Source of the DNA: Acidobacteriota bacterium
Lineage (GTDB): Bacteria; Acidobacteriota; Terriglobia; Terriglobales; Acidobacteriaceae
Length of the DNA: 8,640 nucleotides
NCBI GenBank assembly: GCA_021781255.1
Contig: JAJXXG010000388.1
Coordinates: 1 to 8,640 of the forward strand
Direction of reading: 5' to 3'
Positions 1 to 6,823 of this stretch are shown here, one piece after another. Within the stretch, counting starts at the first letter, position 1. Each line of letters starts with the position of its first letter. The notes beneath the pieces were generated by a model. It had not been told where the DNA came from, did not search any database, and worked only from the letters and a program-made list of their open reading frames with translations. Both the position numbers and the translations under genes were made by a program.

Positions 1-871
1 GGTGCAGTCAGAGCGCGGCGGCACGACGGCCATGGTGAACCTGCTGGCGATTCTGGCGATTGTGCAGGTGGGCTCGCTGTTTTCGTCGGACTCCTGGAAC
101 AACATCACGTTCATTGCGGGCGAGGTCCGGAATCCGCGGCGCAATATTCCGCTTTCACTGGCCTTTGGTACGACCTTTGTGTTGACCGCGTACCTGCTGG
201 CGAGCGCGGCGTATCTGATGATTCTTCCGCTGCACGGGGATGTGCACGGAGCCACGATTGCGGCGCGGGGCATCCAGTTTGCCACCGAGGACCGCGTGGG
301 GACTGCGGCGTTGAGCCAGATATTTCCGCACATCGGTGGATATCTGATGGCCGCGGCGATTCTGGTGTCAACCTTTGGCTGCGCGAATGGGCTGAGCCTG
401 GCGGGAGCTCGCGTTTACTACGCGATGAGCCGCGATGGGCTGTTCTTCCGGTCGGTGGGCAGGCTGCATCGCCGTTATCGGACGCCGGTGGCGGGGCTGG
501 CGATTCAGGCGGCGTGGGCGATTGTGCTGTGTGTCTCCGGCTCCTATGGGCAGCTGCTGGACTACATCATCTTTGCCGTGCTGCTGTTTTACATGCTGAC
601 GATTGCCGGGCTATTCGTGCTGCGCCGCAAGCTGCCGGATGCACCGCGTCCGTACCAAGCGTTTGGCTATCCGTGGCTGCCGACGCTGTATCTGGTAATG
701 GCGGGCGGCATCTCGCTGGCCCTGCTGCGCTACAAGCCGCAGTACACGTGGCCGGGACTGGTGCTTGTCCTGCTGGGCATCCCGGTCTATCTGCTGTGGT
801 CGCGCAGTGCGGCAGCGCAGGAAAGCGAGGCGGCAATTGGCGAGCCCGTGCCGGATTCCGTTGCGGATTGA
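1..871 (+). CDS. APC-superfamily amino-acid permease, C-terminal part (5'-truncated by window edge)
   Basis: This is an inner-membrane amino-acid transporter or exchanger of the APC superfamily, most like the LAT/SteT branch. The reading frame is open from the window edge. The GTG at 2 is probably not the true start, because family members have about 12 membrane segments and this part supplies only about the last seven. Counting from codon 2, hydrophobic segments lie near residues 11-28, 51-77, 113-133, 163-183, 187-207, 227-243 and 249-267. The stretch after the first segment (WNNITFIAGEVRNPRRNIPL) is the typical post-TM6 loop of these permeases. The protein ends in a short acidic tail at a TGA at 869. 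No clear terminator follows. Substrate cannot be read from sequence. It lies 168 bp upstream of the GntR gene on the same strand, so a link to the arabinosidase operon is possible but unproven. Confidence 0.88.
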   Translation, partial: VQSERGGTTAMVNLLAILAIVQVGSLFSSDSWNNITFIAGEVRNPRRNIPLSLAFGTTFVLTAYLLASAAYLMILPLHGDVHGATIAARGIQFATEDRVGTAALSQIFPHIGGYLMAAAILVSTFGCANGLSLAGARVYYAMSRDGLFFRSVGRLHRRYRTPVAGLAIQAAWAIVLCVSGSYGQLLDYIIFAVLLFYMLTIAGLFVLRRKLPDAPRPYQAFGYPWLPTLYLVMAGGISLALLRYKPQYTWPGLVLVLLGIPVYLLWSRSAAAQESEAAIGEPVPDSVAD

Positions 872-951
872 TTGGGCGAACGTGGTATCGCGGATGGTTC
901 GAGTATGGAGTGATGCCGGATCGCGCGACTGGGCAGGCCGATTCAACATCC

Positions 952-960
952 TGCTAAAAT
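952..960 (+). promoter_or_regulatory. Possible extended -10 promoter for the GntR gene
   Basis: TGCTAAAAT has the TGn extension followed by a -10 hexamer matching TATAAT at five of six positions. No good -35 lies 16-18 bp upstream, which is tolerable for an extended -10 promoter. Transcription would begin near 967, giving a leader of about 73 nt before the ATG at 1040. This is the best candidate in the 168-bp gap after the permease gene. I found no copy of the 1855-1878 inverted repeat here, so autoregulation is not indicated. Confidence 0.4.
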
Positions 961-1039
961 CTGCGCAAGACCGCTGGAACATCGGTCATGCCTTGAACGG
1001 ATTCATCGCGAGTCCGCGTATCCAGAAAGTGTAGGCGAG

Positions 1040-1777
1040 ATGGCATCCACAGCAAGCGAGACGAAAAAGAAGAAGAAACCCGTTCGGGCCGAGCACGGAA
1101 CCAGCGTTACGACGGCGTTCCAGCAGATTCGCGAATTGATTGTGCAGGGCAAGCTGTCGCCGGGAACCTGGATTGTGGAAGGAGACATCTGCGAGCGCCT
1201 GCACATGAGCCGCACGCCGGTGCGCGGCGCGCTCTATCTGCTGCAGCGGGAAGGGTACGTGCTGGTTCACCGTAACCAGAGCAAGAGCCGCATGGTGGTG
1301 GCTCCGCTGACGAAAGAGGACGCCAACGAACTGTATCCGATTATCGGCCGGGTGGAAGGGCTGGCGGGGCGCAGGGCGGCCGCGCTGCCGCAGGCCGAGC
1401 GGCGCGAGCTTGCCGCGAAGCTGAAGGTGCTGAACGACAAGCTGGGCGAGATTGCGCGCAACCGTTCGATTGCCGGAGCAAGCATCTTTGACCTGGACCG
1501 GGAGTTTCACGGACTGCTGGTGAATGCCGGCGCAGGGCAGCGCCTGAAGACCTTGCACGAGGCGATTGAACCGCAGACGGAGCGCTACTGGCGGCTGTAT
1601 GCGAGCTCGATTATCAACGAGCTTCATGTCTCCGTGACCGAGCACGAAGAGATCATTGCCGCGCTGCTGGCCGGAGACGCCGAGCGGCTGGAGCGCGCGT
1701 TGAACGCCAACTGGGAGAATGGCTGCAGGCGGCTGGCGAGCGTGATCGACATCTTTGGCGAGCGCGGCAGCTGGTAG
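1040..1777 (+). CDS. GntR-family transcriptional regulator, FCD (FadR/VanR-like) subfamily
   Basis: This is a cytoplasmic DNA-binding regulator of 245 aa, the usual length for the FadR subfamily. After a lysine-rich N-terminus, the winged helix-turn-helix covers about residues 22-90. It includes the characteristic ICERLHMSRTPVRGALYLLQREG recognition region (about 50-72). The FCD ligand-binding helical domain follows, at about 94-235. Members usually bind a metal and small carboxylate or sugar-acid effectors through one Asp and three His. Here D153, H157 (DREFH) and H202 (TEHEEI) are visible, but the expected last His falls on N224 (NANWENG). The ATG at 1040 has only a weak, close Shine-Dalgarno (AGGCGAG). 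The gene sits directly upstream of the DUF5695-GH127 operon, whose promoter carries an inverted repeat of the kind GntR dimers bind. It is therefore probably the local regulator, most likely a repressor released by a pathway product. The effector is unknown. Confidence 0.93.
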   Translation: MASTASETKKKKKPVRAEHGTSVTTAFQQIRELIVQGKLSPGTWIVEGDICERLHMSRTPVRGALYLLQREGYVLVHRNQSKSRMVVAPLTKEDANELYPIIGRVEGLAGRRAAALPQAERRELAAKLKVLNDKLGEIARNRSIAGASIFDLDREFHGLLVNAGAGQRLKTLHEAIEPQTERYWRLYASSIINELHVSVTEHEEIIAALLAGDAERLERALNANWENGCRRLASVIDIFGERGSW

Positions 1778-1794
1778 AGCCGGGCTGGCCGCGC
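1762..1794 (+). terminator. Weak hairpin spanning the GntR stop codon
   Basis: GCGCGGC (1762-1768) is complementary to GCCGCGC (1788-1794). AGC/GCT can extend the stem across a one-base bulge, and the loop contains the TAG stop. No T-tract follows, so this is not a standard intrinsic terminator. It may slow RNA polymerase, protect the mRNA end, or be chance in GC-rich DNA. Confidence 0.25.
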
Positions 1795-1850
1795 AAGTCA
1801 TGTCAGGTAGCTGGCCGGAGTGCATCTGTGCAGAGAGGCAGTTTGCCCCG

Positions 1851-1878
1851 TTGCATTGTATGCGAAGTTGGATACAAT
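1851..1878 (+). promoter_or_regulatory. Promoter of the DUF5695-GH127 operon with overlapping inverted-repeat operator
   Basis: A -10 hexamer TACAAT (1873-1878) lies 16 bp after TTGCAT (1851-1856), a partial -35. Transcription would start near 1885, giving a leader of about 78 nt before the GTG at 1963. Overlaid on it is a perfect inverted repeat: ATTGTAT (1855-1861) and ATACAAT (1872-1878), separated by 10 bp. The right arm covers the -10 and the left arm overlaps the end of the -35, so a protein bound here would block RNA polymerase. AT-rich arms containing GTAT/ATAC resemble operators of FCD-type GntR regulators, and such a regulator is encoded just upstream. The 10-bp spacer is longer than in the classical GntR site, so the region could instead be two adjacent imperfect sites (1856-1865 and 1868-1877). 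Confidence 0.6.
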
Positions 1879-1900
1879 AAATCGCATTCCGGGCGGAGAG

Positions 1901-1924
1901 GCAGGGAGCGGGAGCCCGTCCTGC
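1901..1924 (+). other. Possible small hairpin in the operon 5' leader
   Basis: GCAGG (1901-1905) pairs with CCTGC (1920-1924). An inner CGG/CCG pair closes a short loop, with an asymmetric internal loop between the two helices. It lies in the predicted leader of the DUF5695 mRNA, 25 nt before its Shine-Dalgarno. It matches no riboswitch I recognise. A chance GC-rich fold is likely. Confidence 0.2.
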
Positions 1925-1948
1925 GGCGGCGACCGACGAGCGAGACGT

Positions 1949-1954
1949 AGGAGG
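1949..1954 (+). promoter_or_regulatory. Strong Shine-Dalgarno that fixes the GTG start at 1963
   Basis: AGGAGG sits 8 bp before a GTG at 1963. The predicted signal peptide begins at that codon, which supports the GTG over any internal start. Confidence 0.85.
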
Positions 1955-1962
1955 ATTCAGCG

Positions 1963-4752
1963 GTGCGAACGACCAGATATGCGAGCTGGCTGGTGACAGG
2001 GTTCCTTGCGGCTAACGCGATGGCGGGCCTGGGGCAGGGGTTTCCGGCGGGGCGCAGAGACAGGCTTGGCCCCATGCTGGACCAGGGGCTGGCGCGCTAT
2101 GACACGCCGGAGTTTGCGCTGCGCCTTGTGCGGTCCTCGGGAATCGTGGCCGGGCTGGAGCCGAAGGGCGGCGGGGGATTCGATTTTGTGCCGTCGGAGT
2201 TGCTGGCGGCGCGCTCCACGGACGGCTACTACCACCTGGGCGATCTGGATCTGCGTCTGCGCGTTGTGGGGACCGAGGCATGGCATGGGTACTCCACGGC
2301 GCTGGAGCGGCATCCGGTGCGCGCGCTGCCCACACGGCCGGGAGAGCTTGCGCGTGAGGACCTGGGGCCGACGCTGCCGGCAGATCTTCCGCTGCAGGTG
2401 ACGCGGACTTGGGCTGTGGTGGATGGGCGGCTGGCGCTGCGCTTTACGCTGCGCAATGGCGGCTCACAGGCGATTGAGATTGGCGCGCTGGGGATTCCGC
2501 TGATCTTTGACAACGTGATGACGGGCAAAAGCCTGGAAGAGGCGCACGCGGTTTGCAGCTTTTCTGATCCGTCGATTGCGCGGGATGCGGGCTATGTTCA
2601 GGTGACGCGGCTCAACGGGCATGGGCCCGCGCTGCTGGTGGTGCCGGACGGTGCGACTCCGCTGGAGGCCTATAAGCCGATTGCGGGGCCGAAGCGGCGG
2701 GAGCACAAGGCGGAACTGTTCGAGGATCTTACGCCGCGGAATATGACCTTCGAGGGCTTCTATGAGTGGATGGTGGCGTCCACGGCCTATGCGCAGAATG
2801 AGTGGAAGCAGGCGCAGGAGTGGAACGCAGCTTCGAGCATAGTGTTGCAGCCGGGGCAGGAGCGCACGGTCGGGCTTCGCTTTGTGCTGGCGGACTCCAT
2901 TCGCTCGATTGAGAAAACGCTTGCCGCAAATGGAAGGCCCGTTGCTGTGGGTGTGCCCGGTTACATTGTGCCGGAGGACATGGATGCCAGCCTGTTTCTG
3001 AAGTATCCGCATCCGGTGAAGTCGATGCAGGTGGAGCCGGAGGGCGCGATGGAGGTGACGGCGGCCGAAGAAGCGACCAGTGCAGCGACGCGTGCCTGGA
3101 AGCGCTATGCGGTGCGCGGCAGGCGCTGGGGACGCGCGCGCCTGACGATTACCTACGCGGACGGGCTGGTGCAGACCGTGCAGTACGACGTGATCAAGCC
3201 GGAGGCGGAGGCGGTGGACGACATGGGACGCTTCCTGTTTACGCGGCAATGGTTTGACGCGAAGAATGATCCCTTCCATCGCAGCCCTTCGGTCATCAGC
3301 TATGACCGCGAGGCGAATGCGCAGGTTACGCAGGACAGCCGTGTGTGGAATGCGGGCCTGAGCGACGAGGCGGGCGCCGGCTCGTGGCTGGCCGCGGCGA
3401 TGAAGGAGTATGGGCATCCGGACGCCAAACAGGTGGAGCAACTGGAAGAGTTTGTGGACGGCGTACTGTGGGGCGAACTGCAGTACAAGGACGGTCCGCA
3501 GAAGTATGGCGTGCGCAAGAGCCTGTTCTACTATCAGCCGGACAAGCTGCCGACGGGCTACTATCGCACGGATCAGAACTGGTCCACGTGGGAGAGCTGG
3601 AGCGAGAAGGCGAGCGAAGACGTTGGGCGTTCGTACAACTATCCGCACGTGGTGGCGGCGTATTGGGCGCTCTACCGGCTGGCGCGCGATCACCAGGGGC
3701 TGGTGACGCATCACGACTGGCGCTGGTATCTGACGCAGGCGTATGAGACCACGATGGCGATGACGCACTATGCGCCGGAGCTGAGCCAGTTTGGGCAGAT
3801 GGAGGGCGACGTGTTTGTCGCCGTGCTGGACGATCTTCGCCGCGAGGGGATGAACGCCGAGGCTGACAAGCTGGAGGCCGCGATGCGCGCACGAGCAGAC
3901 GTCTGGCAAAAGCTGGCGTATCCGTTTGGCAGCGAGATGCCGTGGGACTCGACCGGGCAGGAAGAGGTCTATGCATGGACGCGGCGCTTTGGCATGAACG
4001 ACAAGGCGCAGACAACGCTGGATGCCATCACCGGCTACATGCCGACGATTCCCAGCTGGGGATACAACGGCAGCGCGCGGCGCTACTGGGACTTCTTGTA
4101 TGGAGGCAAGTATCCGCGGCTGGAGCGGCAACTGCATCATTATGGTTCGGGCATCAACGCCATCCCGGTGCTGGATGCGTTTCGCCGCGACCCGGAGGAC
4201 CTGTATCTGCTGCGGATAGGCTATGGCGGAACGATGGGCGCCATCAGCGGAATCGATCAAGAGGGATTTGCATCGGCGGCGTTTCATAGCTATCCGGACA
4301 AGATGGCCTTTGACCCGTACACAGGCGACTACGGGCCGAACTTTTTTGGATTTACGTGGACCACGGCAACGTATGTGGTGAAGGATGCCGAGCTGGGATG
4401 GCTGGCCTTTGGCGGCAATCTGCATGCGCATGGCGCGGCGGTGACGGTGGAGCCGCGCGATGGCTTCCGGCAGCGCGTTTACCTGGCGCCGCTGGGGCTG
4501 TGGCTCACGCTGGAGAGCGGGAGGTTTGAGCAGGTGACGCTGGACGCGGCGACGCATACCGTGGAACTTCAGTTGGCGCCGGGCGATGCCTATACCACAC
4601 ATGCGCTGTTGCGCGTGGAGCAGCCTGCACAGATAAAAGGCGTGGGCACGATGACGCCGCTGGAGAAGCTGCAAACCGAGCGCGGCGCTTACGTGGTGCC
4701 GCTGGGCAGCGCGGCTGTGAGTGTGCATCTTGGCGCGAGCGCAGGGAATTGA
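1963..4752 (+). CDS. DUF5695-type secreted protein, probable carbohydrate-active enzyme
   Basis: This is a large exported protein of 929 aa starting at GTG after AGGAGG. Residues 1-25 look like a Sec signal peptide: Arg-containing n-region, hydrophobic WLVTGFLAANAMA, and cleavage near AMA or GLG. I recognise the body as DUF5695-like by pattern, with stretches such as QVTRTW, IEIGALGIPLIFDN, TFEGFYEWMV, and the segment at 326-337 ending in PGYIVP. These come from memory of the family and were not searched. The N-terminal part (about 47-410) reads as beta-rich, about 420-740 as helical and rich in Trp and Tyr, and about 800-925 again as beta-rich. That layout resembles enzymes with an (alpha/alpha)6 barrel between beta domains. 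Conserved-looking acids in the helical region (E543, E614, E658, D662, E667, E668) are candidate catalytic residues. Its stop is 15 bp before the GH127 start, so the two genes form an operon. The reaction is unknown; glycoside hydrolase or lyase activity is inference. Confidence 0.85.
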   Translation: MRTTRYASWLVTGFLAANAMAGLGQGFPAGRRDRLGPMLDQGLARYDTPEFALRLVRSSGIVAGLEPKGGGGFDFVPSELLAARSTDGYYHLGDLDLRLRVVGTEAWHGYSTALERHPVRALPTRPGELAREDLGPTLPADLPLQVTRTWAVVDGRLALRFTLRNGGSQAIEIGALGIPLIFDNVMTGKSLEEAHAVCSFSDPSIARDAGYVQVTRLNGHGPALLVVPDGATPLEAYKPIAGPKRREHKAELFEDLTPRNMTFEGFYEWMVASTAYAQNEWKQAQEWNAASSIVLQPGQERTVGLRFVLADSIRSIEKTLAANGRPVAVGVPGYIVPEDMDASLFLKYPHPVKSMQVEPEGAMEVTAAEEATSAATRAWKRYAVRGRRWGRARLTITYADGLVQTVQYDVIKPEAEAVDDMGRFLFTRQWFDAKNDPFHRSPSVISYDREANAQVTQDSRVWNAGLSDEAGAGSWLAAAMKEYGHPDAKQVEQLEEFVDGVLWGELQYKDGPQKYGVRKSLFYYQPDKLPTGYYRTDQNWSTWESWSEKASEDVGRSYNYPHVVAAYWALYRLARDHQGLVTHHDWRWYLTQAYETTMAMTHYAPELSQFGQMEGDVFVAVLDDLRREGMNAEADKLEAAMRARADVWQKLAYPFGSEMPWDSTGQEEVYAWTRRFGMNDKAQTTLDAITGYMPTIPSWGYNGSARRYWDFLYGGKYPRLERQLHHYGSGINAIPVLDAFRRDPEDLYLLRIGYGGTMGAISGIDQEGFASAAFHSYPDKMAFDPYTGDYGPNFFGFTWTTATYVVKDAELGWLAFGGNLHAHGAAVTVEPRDGFRQRVYLAPLGLWLTLESGRFEQVTLDAATHTVELQLAPGDAYTTHALLRVEQPAQIKGVGTMTPLEKLQTERGAYVVPLGSAAVSVHLGASAGN

Positions 4753-4767
4753 GAACAGGGAGAGCAG

Positions 4768-6690
4768 ATGAGCATAACGCGAAGAGGTTTTTTGCAGACT
4801 TCGGCGGTGTTGGCCGGAGGCGGAATGGTGATGCCAACCGGGCTGTGGGCGGCGGGGCAGGACCCCGTGGTGGATGCGCCGCGCGCGAAGAATCATACGG
4901 GCTACGAGAAGGTTGCGTGGCAGGCGAGCCCGTTTCCCATGGCGCAGGTGCGGCTCAGGTCCGGCCCGCTCAAAGAGATGCAGGAGCGCGACCGTGTGTA
5001 TCTCTACATGCTGCCGAACGATCGGCTGGCGCACAACTTTCGCGTGACGGCGGGCAAGCCCTCGACGGCCAAGCCGCTGGGCGGCTGGGAGGCACCGGAC
5101 TGCGAGTTGCGCGGACATCTAACGGGCGGGCATTATCTTTCAGCCTGCGCACTGATGTATGCGTCAACGGGCGATGAGTCGTTGCGCCTGAAGGCGGAGG
5201 AACTGGTGCAGATGCTGGCCGAGTGTCAGCAGCACAACGGATACCTGGGCGCATATCCCGAGAGCTTTTATGACCGGCTGAAGAAGCACGAGCGCGTGTG
5301 GGCGCCCTTCTACACCTATCACAAGATCATGGCCGGGCATCTGGACATGTATGTGCACTGCGGCAGCGAGCGCGCGCTGTGGACCGCAACGCGCATGGCG
5401 GATTGGGCGCTCGACTGGGTTGCTCCGCTGAGCGATGAGGAGCTGGCCAAGGTGCAGATGGTGGAGCACGGCGGCATGAATGAGGTTCTGTTCAACCTGT
5501 ACGCGGTGACGGGCGAGAAGAAATATCTGAACGGTGGATATCGCTTTGAGCACAAGCGGTTCTTTGATCCGCTGGCCGCGCATGAGGACAAGCTGGCTGG
5601 GCTGCACTCCAACACGAACATCCCCAAGGTGATTGGCGCGGCGCGCGGCTATGAGCTGACAGGCGATGAACGCTACAGGAGCATTGCAGAGTTCTTCTGG
5701 CAGACGGTGACGGAGCATCACACGTTTGCGCCGGGCGGCACCTCCAATAACAACGAGGGCTGGAGCGAGCCGGACACGAGCGGTACGCATCTGGCGCCGG
5801 GCGGGCAGGAGTGCTGCTGCAGTTACAACATGCTCAAGCTCACGCGCCACCTCTTCGGCTGGAAGCCCGATGCGCGGCTGATGGACTACTACGAGCATCT
5901 ACTGTGGAACGTGCGCGCGGGTACGCAGAACGTGGACGGCATGCTGATGTACTACGTGCCCACGATCCCGGGCGGATGGAAGACGTTTGGTGATGCCTTC
6001 GACTCGAACTGGTGCTGCACGGGTACGGGGCAGGAAGAGTACGCAAAGCTGGTGGACACGCTCTATTTTCGCGATGCGGACAGCGTTTATGTAAACCAGT
6101 TTGTTGCCTCGGAGGTGAGCTGGCCGGAGAAGCGCGTGCGGCTGGTGCAGGAGACGCGCTTTCCGGATGAGGCGCGGACGTCGATTGTGGTCCACGCCGA
6201 GCAGCCGACGGCATTCGGGCTGCGCGTGCGCGCGCCGCAGTGGACCGATGGCATGACGGTGAGCGTGAACGGCCGCGCCGAGAAGGCGGTGAAGGGAAGC
6301 GATGGCTACCTGCTGCTGCAGCGCACGTGGAAGAACAACGACCGCGTGGAGGTGACGCTGCCGATGCGCGTGCGGCAGGATCCAGTGGCGGGCAGCCCGG
6401 AGCTGGCCACCTTGGCGTACGGGCCGTTGGTGCTGGCCGCAGAGCTGGGTCGCGCGGGATTGAGCCAGGACATGATCGACAACAATCAGGGGCCTGACAT
6501 GGAGCGTCTTCCGGCGCTGCCCATGCCCACGTTTGAGGAGACGCAGGAGGGCTTCTGGGTTCGGCAGGATGAGGATGGCGAGTTGAGCTTCACCACCGTG
6601 GGGCAGGCCAGTGCAACGAAGTTGCGCCCGCTGTACCGCGTGCTGGACGAGCGCTACAGCGTGTATTGGCAGCGCAAGCAGAAGGCCTGA
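4768..6690 (+). CDS. GH127 (DUF1680) beta-L-arabinofuranosidase-like glycoside hydrolase, Tat-exported
   Basis: This 640-aa protein belongs to the DUF1680/GH127 group, which removes beta-L-arabinofuranosyl residues such as those on hydroxyproline-rich plant proteins. A Tat signal opens it (ITRRGFLQ, hydrophobic region to about 29), and AGGGAGAG precedes the ATG, so the start is well supported. Family signatures include LTGGHYLSACALMYASTGD (118-136), the IPKVIGAARGYELTGD stretch (285-300) and GGTSNNNEGW (323-332). Compared with Bifidobacterium HypBA1, the likely acid/base is E330. The likely Zn ligands are E348, C350, C416 and C417, with C416 as the nucleophile. All are present, so the enzyme should be active. 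The zinc-side motif reads E-C-C-C rather than the usual E-T-C. The (alpha/alpha)6 core is followed by a beta-rich C-terminus ending in ERYSVYW. It is co-transcribed with the DUF5695 gene. Related families GH142 and GH146 share the fold, so exact substrate and family number remain uncertain. Confidence 0.93.
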   Translation: MSITRRGFLQTSAVLAGGGMVMPTGLWAAGQDPVVDAPRAKNHTGYEKVAWQASPFPMAQVRLRSGPLKEMQERDRVYLYMLPNDRLAHNFRVTAGKPSTAKPLGGWEAPDCELRGHLTGGHYLSACALMYASTGDESLRLKAEELVQMLAECQQHNGYLGAYPESFYDRLKKHERVWAPFYTYHKIMAGHLDMYVHCGSERALWTATRMADWALDWVAPLSDEELAKVQMVEHGGMNEVLFNLYAVTGEKKYLNGGYRFEHKRFFDPLAAHEDKLAGLHSNTNIPKVIGAARGYELTGDERYRSIAEFFWQTVTEHHTFAPGGTSNNNEGWSEPDTSGTHLAPGGQECCCSYNMLKLTRHLFGWKPDARLMDYYEHLLWNVRAGTQNVDGMLMYYVPTIPGGWKTFGDAFDSNWCCTGTGQEEYAKLVDTLYFRDADSVYVNQFVASEVSWPEKRVRLVQETRFPDEARTSIVVHAEQPTAFGLRVRAPQWTDGMTVSVNGRAEKAVKGSDGYLLLQRTWKNNDRVEVTLPMRVRQDPVAGSPELATLAYGPLVLAAELGRAGLSQDMIDNNQGPDMERLPALPMPTFEETQEGFWVRQDEDGELSFTTVGQASATKLRPLYRVLDERYSVYWQRKQKA

Positions 6691-6700
6691 GCGCGCAGGG

Positions 6701-6729
6701 AAAAGGGTTGCCGCGGCGGCAACCCTTTT
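6701..6729. terminator. Bidirectional intrinsic terminator
   Basis: A perfect 13-bp stem, AAAAGGGTTGCCG (6701-6713) with CGGCAACCCTTTT (6717-6729), closes a 3-nt loop. It begins 11 bp after the GH127 stop and 10 bp beyond the 3' end of tRNA-Arg. Because the arms are A4 and T4, each strand ends in a short U-run. It can therefore stop both the + strand glycan operon and the - strand tRNA/hydrolase unit. Confidence 0.9.
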
Positions 6730-6738
6730 GCATTTCGG

Positions 6739-6815
6739 TGGTAGGCGAGGCAGGGCTCGAACCTGCAACCCCCGGCTTAGAAGGCCGGTGCTCTGTCCAG
6801 TTGAGCTACTCGCCC
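6739..6815 (-). tRNA. tRNA-Arg (anticodon UCU)
   Basis: A complete cloverleaf reads on the - strand. The D stem is GCTC/GAGC, and the anticodon stem CCGGC/GCCGG encloses loop CTTCTAA, giving anticodon TCT at 6779-6781. The T stem GCAGG/CCTGC encloses TTCGAGC. The acceptor strands GGGCGAG and CTCGCCT are followed by A73 and an encoded CCA (6739-6741). The first acceptor pair is a G1-U72 wobble instead of G-C. It reads AGA and, by wobble, AGG codons. It lies last in the - strand unit, two bases-plus-leader downstream of the 189-aa gene, and just before the shared terminator. Confidence 0.97.
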
Positions 6816-6823
6816 GTATGACT

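Noticed and set aside
889..912. tRNA T-arm-like stretch (GGTTCGAGT) after the permease gene
   Set aside because: No T-stem complement, anticodon arm or acceptor stem surrounds it.
1785..1817. Direct repeat CTGGCCG at 1785 and 1811
   Set aside because: Seven GC-rich bases repeated once at 26 bp is expected by chance here and has no relation to the promoter.
986..1825. Open frame of 279 codons on the - strand, antisense to the GntR gene
   Set aside because: The + strand frame encodes a clear GntR/FCD protein. The antisense product has low-complexity composition and no recognisable domain.
2464..5118. Open frame of 884 codons on the - strand, antisense to the DUF5695 and GH127 genes
   Set aside because: It is a shadow of GC-rich coding sequence. 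It crosses the junction of two well-supported + strand genes, is rich in Arg, His and Leu, and shows no family motif or ribosome binding site.
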